Shown here piece by piece: positions 47,001 to 57,804 of a DNA stretch of 64,000 bases. The stretch lies in NCBI RefSeq assembly GCF_019649055.1, contig NW_026570236.1, forward strand, positions 496,001 through 560,000, read 5' to 3'. The stretch comes from Paramacrobiotus metropolitanus (Eukaryota > Tardigrada > Eutardigrada > Parachela > Macrobiotidae). Made by a program: the position numbers and the translations under genes. Position 1 is the first letter of the stretch; each line of letters begins with the position of its first letter. The notes below the pieces were generated by a model. That model saw nothing but the letters and a program-made list of their open reading frames with translations. It made no database searches and was not told where the DNA came from.

Positions 47001-47543
47001 GGAAGTTGACTGAACTTATAATTGGGGATTTTCCTTCTCGTTTGTACACTGTACAAGCACGTGCGGTACTTGCATAGATTGAATGCAAGTACTGCTTTTA
47101 CCATTCGAAGGCACACAATCCAAAACTCGCTAGCGTTATCGCTATTCGCCGGTGCCTGCTGTGATCTTCCGCGTTTCCGATGGAAAAGCCAGCTTCGGTG
47201 AATGCACATTATTTTATAGAGCAAAAGTTTTTAAGACCGACAGCTTAAGGCATAACTGTCCGCATACTGCAGTTTTTACTACGATAGCGCCAGCGGTAAT
47301 GTAAAGTAGTAGATTCAGATTTGATGTATGTACGTACGAGTACATCGTATACCTTTTGAAAGCGTAATTATCAAATGATGAACATCAGCTTAAGGCATTA
47401 GCTTGTTTTCGTTCTGCAGCTGTTTTTCCCGCACAAGAAATTATAAAGAGCGGAGCATGCGTACAGACGTTTTATTTATGAAATTTTGATACATTTGTTG
47501 CTTTTGTGTGAGACATTTTGTGTACAACGGGATATCAGTCAAC
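44056..47543. other. Long intergenic region
   Basis: The first bases are the guanylate cyclase promoter and 5' UTR. In the remaining 3.4 kb I support no gene. The longest open stretches (minus 44827-45126, plus 46257-46667) are hydrophobic AT-driven translations without recognisable motifs or splice partners. Confidence 0.4.
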
Positions 47544-48742
47544 ATGGCGGATAAAACATCCGAATGTACGAAAAAACAGTGCGATGATAAGTGCAACCAT
47601 TTCGGTAAGCCGAATCCAAAAAACGGATGGTATCTGCGTGATACCATTGTGAACCGCTACGAAGAGAATAAAACCGAGCCTCCGGAATATCTCACCGATG
47701 AGCAGATCTATTTGGAAACGGAAGCCATCATTTCGTGGGTACGTTGTACGCTGGGTTCGTATATCTCTTTACATAATTCGCTGCTGACTTGATGTAAATT
47801 ATAAATTCGAGCCATTTCGAAATAATATTTCAGGAAATGGTAATTGTTTTCGTGGCATCATATTCGTTAAACGTTTAAACAGAAATTATTTAATATTAAA
47901 TCCGTGATGATAATTACGTCTCGCATACAAAACCAAGATCACTGCCGTTTTGTAATAAATTTTTGTCTAGATTTATTTGCCGGTTTTTGTGGCAGTGCAA
48001 ATGCCTTCGAACGGTTTAGGTATGTTGTAACTTCATGAAAAATAAAAACTAACTCTTCATTTACATTCAGGTTGATTTGGGCAACAGTGATGACAAAACC
48101 GAAATCGAGAAGCGCATCCGAGCGGTTCGGAATATGCCAGTTTCCGTTGAAGTGGAATGCGATATCGATAAAGAAAAGGATGAGAAAGCATTGGACGAAA
48201 AGGTATGATCACCTATACCTTTTCGTCTATCGGGCATCACCTATACGTCTATCGGGCATCGAAATCAGCCGTAAGATGTATTTTCTTTCGCACTAGGCCG
48301 ACAAATTCTTTGCTCATCATTTTCATCCTGGCGAAGTAATGCGTGTTGTGACGGAAGGAAGCGGCTACTTTGACGTCAAAGACCTGAATAATCGCTGGAT
48401 TCGTCGCCCCTTAAGCAAAGGTCACTTCCACTTCCCACGGGCTACATATGTTATCAATTCATTATTGAGGCTAATTTGTAATTTATGCGTATAGGAGATA
48501 TCTACATCATTTCATCAGGATGCTACCATCGTGTCTGTTTGGATACGAAGAAGAAGATGAAAGCCGTTATGCTGCACTATGATAAGAAAGGTCTCGAGCA
48601 GAAGTTCTGGCCGGAGTCCGAAACTGATCCAATGCATGTGCAGTACATTGAACGGATGAAGTGTCTACGCCGTTCCCTCAACTTCCAATATAAATCGCGC
48701 CCGGGATCCGTTGACTGTGATAAAACACTGAACCGGCCATAA
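47544..48742 (+). CDS. ADI1: Acireductone dioxygenase-like protein, copy 1 (4 exons)
   Basis: Exons 47544-47738, 48071-48202, 48297-48420, 48495-48742 total 699 nt, or 232 residues; typical ADI1 proteins have about 180. Acireductone dioxygenase is a cupin metalloenzyme of the methionine salvage pathway. The N-terminus is variable and charged with several Cys. NGWYLRDT replaces the usual AWYMD start. The cupin core is ADKFFAHHFHPGEVMR, GSGYFDVKD, RWIRRPLSKGD and GCYHRVCLD. His117, His119 and His162 correspond to three of the four metal ligands. The Glu ligand is displaced: the spacing is HxH-x2-E instead of HxH-x3-E. A C-terminal extension of about 40 residues (RMKCLRRSLNFQYKSRPG onward) is not typical. 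A paralogue with identical exon phases lies at 54836-56822. Whether it still acts on acireductone is open. Confidence 0.9.
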
Positions 48743-49356
48743 AATATAACGTTGCAGTTCTGTTGTTTCGCTAAACATGGACAGCATTATGATACATTAT
48801 AACATTTTTTTCCTTTCTTCTTCCAGATGATTTTACCAATTTCGCTTGCTAATTGTGTTAAATGTACGCAGCATATGCGCTCAACTACTCGTATGTTAGA
48901 ATCGAATTGAATGTTCTTAAGTTTGATCCGCATATGAATTAAGCCGGTACATTTAGAAATAAAAGTAAGTCTTAATTATAACTGCCTTCTTCGCGTACAT
49001 TTACTCATGCAACGCTGGTTTTGAACGTGTCATGCAAAATAAGACGATAAATTCGGGTGCATTTGGAAGCAACAAACTTCTTATCGCAATCTTTCATTGC
49101 AGTTGGAGATTTATTATCAACCAGATATCACGTACAAGAACGGAAATTTGAGGCAGCCCAAACGCGGTTCGCAATCGCACTATAATAGTTTTGAGATACA
49201 TTTAATTTGCGATTCCTCACATAAACTGCATCACAATCACTGTCAAAACTCTCTTCCCGGTGATCCAGATCAACGCCGGGCAAATTACGGAAATTAGTGC
49301 GGGCTTTCAATTGGTTCGCCCTGAAAGGTCAATTGTAGATGTTCATTTCATCTTCA
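48743..49356. other. Intergenic region between convergent genes
   Basis: This contains the 3' UTR of ADI1 copy 1 (aataaa at about 48960) and that of the epoxide hydrolase on the other strand. No gene is recognised. Confidence 0.5.
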
Positions 49357-52092
49357 TCATTGTTTTAGAAGAGCAGAGGCTACGTGTGTGACGAGCAGCC
49401 AGATATCTTCGGAAAGCTCCTTTGGGTTTTCCAGGCCCATAAAATGCCCGCCAGAATGTTTAGCAAACGAAACTGCTTTAGGAAAGATTCGTTTTGCGAA
49501 ATCGTCCGGCGGTTGGATGCCTGCGAAAGTACCATGCAGTATTTACTTTTTGTAATTTGGCCACTATATAAAGCAAAGAATTATTTAATTTGAAAGCTAG
49601 CGTTGGCCTACTTGATTTTCGATACTTATTTATACGTAGTTTTACGAAAACTTTTCTTATCTTTCTGTTGAGATGGTCCAATTTGACAGATCATTAAATT
49701 CGCAATTTTGCCGGGACTTTGCCCTGAAAACTGCACCATTGCATATTTATTTTGTAAATTTATTATTCATTGCGAGTCGTATATTTCGCATAATAAGGCT
49801 TATTTCGGGTAATAACTTATAACGCGAGTTAAATTTATACTATGAGTATAGCTGGCAAAGGTGTTGTCAGTCTTCGGTACATACCGGGAGCTTCGTCGCG
49901 AAAATCCGTTAAAACAGCTGGTACTGGAACAATATACCTAAATTTAAAGCACATTGATTTTTGACATATTCTGTATTCAGGCAGATGGAACTTTGTGCAC
50001 AGCCATAACCTTACGTTCACGCGAACTTACCGATAGCGTATCTGATCGGCCGGCTCGCATCCAAAATATCCACAGTTTTCCTTGTATATTCTTGCGGAAG
50101 TACCAATGGTATTAGTCCACCAGTACAACATGACATTGGTCAAAAGATCATTGAGATCGAAGTACTCATGCAGACCTCCATCGTCTTTGTAGATGTTTTC
50201 ATAATGTCGAGTTTGGGATACTTGTTTGTCCATGATCCAGGCAGCCAGACCGGCCGGTGAATCCGACATAGCAGCCGCTAATCATAAAATAACCGATTCT
50301 TTGATATGTATTTATGTATACATGATCACAACATTTTACGGTGATTGGTGACCAAGCCTTTAAGATTCTCCAACAGCGCAAAATAATTACTATGTACAAA
50401 ATTTACGCAGTTTATTAAATATTTTGCGAAAAATAATAAATTTTTATAGTATTCTGAATTCTCAGCCGTACTAACGGAATCCGGCTTGGTGCCATGTATA
50501 TAAGCAAAACCGGAATCGCCTAACTGCCACATGATGTGTTTGAAGATAAGTTTCCGTTCTTCGCCGGGACTGACGACCAGCGAAGGAGCCAGCATTCCCA
50601 AAGCACTTTTCAGAAAAAAAGGCGCATTGGGCAGAAGTAAATAGATGGTCACTGACAGTCCAAGAACACTAAGAAACAAAACGCTCAATGTGACAATTTC
50701 AATAAACGGTGTGTCGATCTACAGATTTTACTTACTTCTTGGGATACATAATTGACTGGAATCGGCCAATGGCGACCCCCCAGTCAAGACCGTGAACAAA
50801 ATATTTCTTAAAACCGAGTCTCTCCATCAGTTTTGCAAATATTCGTGACATATCTGCCATCGTCATTCCTAATACAAAACAAAAACCATTTGATGAATAG
50901 AAATGAACATGTTAGATTTTTTTCAAAAATTGTGCTACTATTACGATTCTGCTTTATTGATCAATATGCATAAAAAATGGTGCGACGGCTGATCGAAGAG
51001 TTTATGATTTCGTTTTTTTTCTGATCTGCGAACATTTCCATCGACGTTTAAAATTTGGCATACTGTACATGCACTTCATATGTAATCGTTCGTAGACGAA
51101 GTGTAGTATAACGGCTAATGGAGGCGCGGCGCTAGATTTGGACAAATTAGTTTTACGTATCACGGTATTAACGTCTTTAGAAAGTTACAAAATTTTTTTT
51201 CACAATGTTTTTCCAGTTTTAAAAGTAAAAGCATCTAATCGTTTAAAAGAAATTGTACCTGGAATTTCAGACGCGTCCGAGAATCCGAAACCGGGTAAAG
51301 AAGGCACAATAACTTCGCATGCCACTGATCGGCCACTGGGCAGTTTTCGTGGCTTCAGCAGTTCCGGAAACACTTTCCAGAATTCGAAAAACGAACCGGG
51401 CCAGCCGTGCAGCATTATGACAGGATAAATTTTCGTATTTTTTTCCAGTATTCTTGGTTTGGCGTGGACATAATGGATATTCAGACCTTCGATTTTTGTC
51501 TTGTAATGCGGAAATTCATTCAGTGACGCTTCGTGCTTTTTCCAGTTGTATTCGCTTTTCCAGTAATCGACTATCTGTATCGGTATAATTTTATTATAAA
51601 CCTTAAACGCACTACAAATGAGTACTTCATAATTGTTATTCGAATTATGGCAAAAAGCCGGGTATTCCTCATTTTGGCTAATTAAGCGGTTCATATATAT
51701 ACTAAAAAAATGTATGCGATCCATATATATATATACTGTATAAAGGTACATAATTATTGTAAATTGCTTACTTTGCGCAGTACAGTGGGATTGAATCCGT
51801 ACGTGAATTTCACTCCTACGATCGGCGCAACAAATCTGCTGCGATTTAGCCGAAGCTGCAGATCCGTAAGGTCTTCCTCCGGAATATTAATTTTGAAAGG
51901 ATAAATTTCGTTATCTGGTTCTTCATCGCGACCAGCAATCCTCCAGAATGCTGGCTTAAAAGGAAATGATTTCTCTACCGGCGGCAAGGGATTAACGAGA
52001 TCATACACGCCATCCGGGGCGATGAGAATAATAGAAAGCGCCAAAACAATAATGGTCAGGAATACTACGGCAGCTGTTCCGATAATACCCAT
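49357..52092 (-). CDS. Microsomal / juvenile-hormone-type epoxide hydrolase (7 exons)
   Basis: Exons in transcription order: 52092-51772, 51574-51259, 50868-50736, 50668-50472, 50277-50031, 49937-49885, 49520-49357. They total 1431 nt, or 476 residues, close to the usual 455-465. An N-terminal membrane anchor covers about residues 5-27 (AAVVFLTIIVLALSIILIA). The EH N-terminal domain follows (IPEEDLTDLQLRLNRSRF). The alpha/beta-hydrolase core has the oxyanion-hole motif HGWPGS at 163-168, PSLPGFGFS, the nucleophile Asp241 in HGLDWGV, and the lid segment SPAGLAAWI. LLTNVMLYWWTNT and the catalytic His448 in GGHF follow, with a Glu/Asp candidate in FRDEAP. It should open epoxides by trans-addition of water on the ER membrane. 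The native substrate, such as juvenoid-like or xenobiotic epoxides, cannot be told from sequence. Confidence 0.93.
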
Positions 52093-52784
52093 GATATGAT
52101 GTTAGTGTCCTCCGATCACGATATACTGTAGACTGAGTGTAGAGTACACTGTACAGTACTTACATGTAAAAACCAGGCACATGCAGTATGCAACGCGCGG
52201 GCCAGTTAATAAACATAATTTCCTTAGGACAACGCTTTAGCTTACATTTACAGTATATGCATATTTCGTATTCGCAACAAGACAGAACACAAAATAAAAG
52301 AGCGTTTCAATGCGGCAGGTAATACCAAAGGTATAGCTGTTGCTGTATTTTCGCTGCAAAATCCCGCAGCAGTAACACTGGTTAAAGGGTTATTTCCGTT
52401 GCCGCTGGGAGTGCTCACATTATTTTGTAAATGCATGATGGTTAAGCTTGCGCGCTTACCGCCCAATTGCAAGATTCACAAAGAATATAGATACGAGTAT
52501 AACGCATAACAACTGCACTCGGATGTATCAAAAACTTACATTACTGTCGTATAAGACAGCATAATTTGCTATGTACAGTCAGTACAGATACATCGTCAAC
52601 ATTTATGATGCGCTACCAAAGTACCAACAGAATGCCTACATCATACTTTGTATCCAGGCCAAACGGATGCGATGCCAGAATACTACTTTAAGACCGAAAT
52701 ATCGCTACTTTTTAACGCGGTTATTTAGTGATTCCTTTTTATGTTCACCACTTCTTCCCGTTCGTATGTAATAAAAGCGACAGA
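52093..52784. other. Divergent intergenic region
   Basis: This separates the epoxide hydrolase (-) from the toxin-domain-like ORF (+), so both upstream regions lie here. No additional gene is seen. Confidence 0.45.
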
Positions 52785-53135
52785 ATGCAGCGCCAATCCA
52801 GATCGGCAAATTCCGATGCGGAAAAAGATTCCCGTGGACGCCACGATACGTACAGTCCGACGCGGCGTGAAGCTTTTAGGAAGGCCAAGGAATTTAACGG
52901 TATTCCGCGTTGTGAATCCCCAGATCGGCAAAGTACCGTGAAAGACAAGGACACCGGAAAGCCACTGCGGCAATATGATTTTACTACCGTGAAAATGAGA
53001 AGATCAGCTTTCGTGACGACCTCCCCAAGACGTACAAGGATGGCGGAAGTCAAGCAGCACATTGGAATGCAGGCTCGTCTGATTCGAAACTTAACAAACA
53101 GCATTGGAATTACGAAAAAAAATAACAGCTGCTAA
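52785..53135 (+). CDS. Intronless ORF resembling a bacterial polymorphic-toxin nuclease domain, frame-broken
   Basis: Starts at the ATG giving MQRQSRSANSD. The first about 65 residues contain the pattern TRREAFRKAKEFNGIP, then ESPDRQ, then DKDTGKPLRQYDF. That series (RxEAFRxAK..GIP, ..QP-like, DxxG.PxRxYxF) is what I know from C-terminal domains of bacterial contact-dependent or polymorphic toxins with an HNH/endonuclease-VII-like fold; I cannot fix the exact Pfam family. From the T run at 52979-52982 the expected continuation is found in another frame, ending with a stop at 53123-53125. That frame keeps RDD, DGG and a C-terminal His/Asn/Gly motif. The frame that begins at the ATG runs on to 53135 with an unrelated Arg-rich tail. 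There is no signal peptide and no intron, unlike every neighbour apart from two short secreted ORFs. This suggests a horizontally acquired, now broken gene, or an assembly indel. Confidence 0.55.
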   Translation: MQRQSRSANSDAEKDSRGRHDTYSPTRREAFRKAKEFNGIPRCESPDRQSTVKDKDTGKPLRQYDFTTVKMRRSAFVTTSPRRTRMAEVKQHIGMQARLIRNLTNSIGITKKNNSC

Positions 53136-54835
53136 TAACACGAGTATATAGATCTAAAAAGTTTCGCTATAACCGAAATGCTATAATGATTTGTCAGTGT
53201 AATCACGGGTTTTTATTGTAATTCAGTTTGTCAACAGTGATCAATTTTGTAACCATATTTATATGATTTTTATCAATCAGTGATTTGCAGTAATTTATAA
53301 TTAATACAAAGTATGTCTCCCGCATTCGCGCAACGGCTTTTACATTACTGTATACATTGTACTGATTGTAGTACTACTCGTAGAAAGTAAAAAATAAAAT
53401 TACATTACTTACGTATGAGATATGACAGCAATCGCTGCAACGCTAAGCGTTTAATATGGTTTTAAGCTAATATGAGGGTAGTGCAAACTGCAGTGTTAAT
53501 ACATAAGTATGTAGGTGCATATTGTAAATTTTATTTATTTTGAAATATCACAGTATTATGTCTACCATAAATTCTGTGCTTATGCTTTAACACGAGCGTC
53601 CTGAACGACAACTAAACATTAAATTTTGTCTTTCTGTAATTAACTTATGCCCAATAAGCTGACCGTGTAGCAAACGGCCAAAAAACGCTTCCAGGACGAT
53701 TTAAAACTGATATCTATATAGTATAGTATAAATATACTAGTACAAGTACACGTAAACAGTCCACAATTCACGATCCATTTTTACACAGTACAACACATTA
53801 TACTACTGTCTAAGCAGCATTTTTCACCCGCAATTGAAAATATTATTGAGTGCAAAAGCTCGTATTCTCCCATCGTGTTATTCAGTTCTTCTTACAAATT
53901 AAACTACAGAGTATGTTAATAAATTGGCAGTTTGGCATATAAGTACATTGCTTCAATAAGACCCAAAATAATATTAAACAGTTAGAACTAGCTAACATTA
54001 TTATTGTGTGCGGTAATTCACGCACAGTATCCAAATACACAGGAAACTGTACGTAGCACTTATTTTTTATGTTTTCACAATGTAGTAGTATAAATCGAAA
54101 ATCAGAATTTAACTAGTGAGAGCTCGTGGCCAAATATACCTTCAAAGTTTCGAAACCTTCAAAGTTGCTGCACAGGAGTTACGTAAATATATGATTACCA
54201 TATTTCGATCTTTTGAAAAGTGGTAAAATTAATGTAAAATTTTGTAATATAATCTTTGTACGACTAATTATAGGCATAAATGCCCCTACGGTCTTTATTA
54301 ATCGATGTTATTTTTGTACAATAATTAACAATAATTTTTTTGCGGATAGCCGATTGCTACAATTTAAAAATTACTAAGTAATGTACTTACAGCAGCCATA
54401 CTACTTACAGTTATATTGCTGTACGCGCGCATGCTTTGTCATGACGAGTTTAAAATTTTTGAAATGCATTGCCTGCAGCGGTCAGTTTACAGCCCAGGCA
54501 TGCGACTTTGAGTAACAAACACAGTTGTAATCACAAAAGCACTTCGATACAAAAATTGTATTGTTTCATACCATTTAGTGTCATATTGCAACACATATAC
54601 TAGTGACCCCATAATTTAGTGACTGGAAAAGCGCCTTCAGGCTATTTAGTTAACTTCGACTGCAAAAATTTGTAACAAGTTATAGCAACTTTTTAGCTCT
54701 TCTTATAGTGCAATTTCAGTAATGTAAAATTTAGTCCATGACTTACAGTTAACATTGTAAAATAATGCTCTGATTAACGTAAGTACTTTCATGCAGTACT
54801 TCGAAGTATACGTATTTGCGCTTGCACGGTCAAAT
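53136..54835. other. Intergenic region
   Basis: 1.7 kb of AT-rich sequence with many tac/gta words and no gene I can support. The end contains the upstream region of ADI1 copy 2. Confidence 0.4.
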
Positions 54836-56822
54836 ATGTCACAGCAACTTACCAACGAAAAACTTCCCGCAAAGTGCCAACAGAGTAACGGAAATAAACC
54901 GCATGCGAAAACTGGCTGGTATTTACGGGATACCATTCTGAATCGATATGAAGAGAACAAAACCGATCCTCCGGAATATTTAACCGATGAGCAAATTTAT
55001 TTGGAAACGGAAAACATCTTGTCGTGGGTAAAATATTTATTTCGGTTGTTTTGAACTATCGGTATTAATCGATATTTGCTTGAGAAACTAGAGTAGCACT
55101 ACGTCTGCTGGTATTGCCCGTTACGCTATCGCATAATTTTCGTAATAATTTTTTGTGCCCGAGCATAGTTTTACTGCTGTGACATTTGGTTTGAAAAGAT
55201 TTGTAGATTAGAAATCTTTTGCCCAAGTGTAAAATATTTGAATATTCATTAGCTACAATTATCTAATAACATACATTTTATATAGATTGACCTAGGCAGT
55301 AAAGATGACCCGGTGGAATGGGAAAAACGAGCCAGAGCCGTTCGCAATATGCCGCTTTCTAAACATGTGGAATGCGACATCAGTAAAGAAAAGGATGAAC
55401 AAGCGGTCCACGAAAAGGTTTGCAATGCAATACATTTTATTATAACTTCTATCCTTTTTTCGAGAAAAGATAAATTTCACCTTGGAACGCTACGTACCGT
55501 ACATACTTACCTTTGTAATTCATATACATGATTTACCATGTACAATACACAAAGAATTTAACAACTTCGATCAAGGATTATCTTTTTTATTGGAAGCACC
55601 AACGATTTCTTATTCAACTTAACAGTATTATATTTTTTAACTTTAATGACTCGCTATCGTACTGATATATTGTACATAACTGTATTGTACACTTCCAGGA
55701 TCGAGAAAGGTTGTTAATGCCCAGATGTCTACAAATGCAGCATAGTAATGGAGGTGTTATTATTTTTAAGTTTAGAGTAGCCGGTAATCAGGCATCTATC
55801 CATTATACTAATACTTACATTAGTTACATATGATGCATTTGTATATATGTATATCACACATACTTAAAATATAGTCAGTTTCCTCACTTTAATTTCCTGT
55901 TATTCTACGATACATAGATTACATAATAGTACATAGTGCTGCTTGTTAAGTTGCAATACCAAAAACTCACGGTAAATGTATCTGGTTTTTTCCATACAGG
56001 CTGATAAATTCTTTAATCATCATTTCCACGTGGGAGAAGTAATGCGAGTCGTGACAGAAGGAAGTGGCTACTATGATGTTATGGATTTGAACGGACGTTG
56101 GATTCGTCGCCCCATAAGCAAAGGTCATGCATTTTTCCATAAAAGCTTATTCGTTTTCCAAGTTTTGACAGAAAGAGCAAAATCATACGGCATTTTTTTT
56201 AAAGTTATTACAACGATTTTTGAAAGATACGGAGCCACTACTTTAATTTGATACTGAACTATTTAACAGCAGTCAACAACCTACCGCGTACCTAGTCACA
56301 TGTAGCTAGAACTGCAAAATCGCAAATCGGTTACTGAATAACGTTCGTTTTAATTAATTAAGTTCGTTTAATTAATGTTCTGAAAACTTTTTCAACGCAT
56401 TAAAGAGAAAGGCTAGTGCACTACAACTGAAAGGCTTTTTCCTTGATAAATCGCCCTAATGTGGCATATTTTTACGATCTGATTAGCATATTTCTTAATT
56501 ATAATATATTAATTGGTTGTTATTTGCTTTTTTATGATGGGTTTTGATTTTTTCAAGACAGTGAATATTTGCAGGCGATGTTTATGTCATTCCATCGGGT
56601 TGCTACCACCGAGTCTGCCTGGATACAAAGAAACACCTGAATGTAGTCATGATGCATTACGATAAAAAGTCAACTGATCAATTTTTTTGGCCCGAGTCCC
56701 TAAATGATCCGGTATACATTGAGTACAATGAACGGATGAAATGTCTGCGCCGTTCGTTAAGTTTCCCGTACCAATCGCGACCGGGATTCACAGATTGTGT
56801 CAAGTCTTTAAACCGTCCGTGA
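54836..56822 (+). CDS. ADI1: Acireductone dioxygenase-like protein, copy 2 (4 exons)
   Basis: Paralogue of the gene at 47544. Exons 54836-55027, 55286-55417, 56000-56123, 56575-56822 total 696 nt, or 231 residues. Exons 2, 3 and 4 have exactly the lengths of copy 1 (132, 124, 248 nt) and the same phases. I chose the Met of MSQQLTNEKL over the upstream in-frame Met at 54791 by comparison with copy 1. The core contains ADKFFNHHFHVGEVMR, GSGYYDVMD, RWIRRPISKGD and GCYHRVCLD. The same shifted Glu spacing (HxH-x2-E, Glu121) is present, so the change predates the duplication. The C-terminal extension is shared too (RMKCLRRSLSFPYQSRPG). The variable N-terminus (KLPAKCQQSNG) is unalignable between copies. 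A polyadenylation signal candidate aataaa lies at about 56983. Confidence 0.9.
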
Positions 56823-57804
56823 AAACAGTGTGCTTAAGAAGTTGTAACTTTTATACCGCAAGTCTGCAAGACTTAATACAATGGGCAATCTCACCTTTAC
56901 TTTGCTGCTTATCCTACAACAATTCCGGCATGGGAAATATTAAATAGGTGTATGACAGGAAATATGTGTATTCTTTTTAAACAATAAAAAACTAAACGAA
57001 GGACACGTGTACATACAGAAGAAACAAAAGCTCGCTGCACTAGTCAACAGTTCTCACTTATACAATTATGGCCTACCCTAGTGAAAACGGCATAATACAA
57101 AATACATGTAGCAGTTGTGGAGGCGCTTCGAGAAATGGTGGCTCCAGTAAGTAACACCGCCTAAAAATAGCATTCCTGAATGGAGATTTACTCCTTTTCC
57201 TTCTGAATTAACCCGGGGATGATTTTTGTACGGTATATTCTTCGGTTTTGCTCAAAATTGATAGTCACGAATAATACTTGATAGTACCTATGTAGTTTAT
57301 GTTCCGTTCAATATATTAGGGAATTATGGAATAGGCTAAAGTCGATCTTCGGTCTGAATGTAAGTTTTATTTAACCTTTTAAAGCTGTTTTAGAAAGCTC
57401 GGTAAGAGTATTCCATATTCTAAATTTACGCTATAAATGGCTAAAATGCAGCAATAAATTATAAACTACATTACAGTTACTACAGTATGAAAACTTTATA
57501 GCTTCACTTCCGCGGTCGGCAGTTGGACAACTCCCAGCATTTATTTAGAAATTCAAAATCAGTTGTTGTTCGGTAGCTGAAGGCCTGCAGCCTGCAGGTT
57601 CCTTTTTAGATTTTAGTGAGTGAATATTTTCGTTTTCTGCTTGCTGGATGATCCAAAACAGGAATACGATTGTTAAAAGTTTGCCTGGCGTGGAAATTGT
57701 TTTTATTTCGTGTACTGATCTTTGTACTTGGTTGAGCTGATTTTATTCGGTTGCTAAAACTTGAAACCCACATCAGTTAGTCAGCGCATGTCGCTCGCCT
57801 CTTC
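56823..57804. other. Intergenic region upstream of PUS1
   Basis: This holds the 3' UTR of ADI1 copy 2 and the PUS1 promoter region. A short open frame begins at 57068 (product starting MAYPSENGIIQ) and has a consensus donor at about 57147. It may be an untracked first exon, but its phase does not fit PUS1 exon 2. Confidence 0.4.

Noticed and set aside
57068-57157. Short ORF with consensus donor as an alternative first exon of PUS1
   Set aside because: Its phase does not match PUS1 exon 2, and the 57805 start gives a plausible N-terminus with its own donor.
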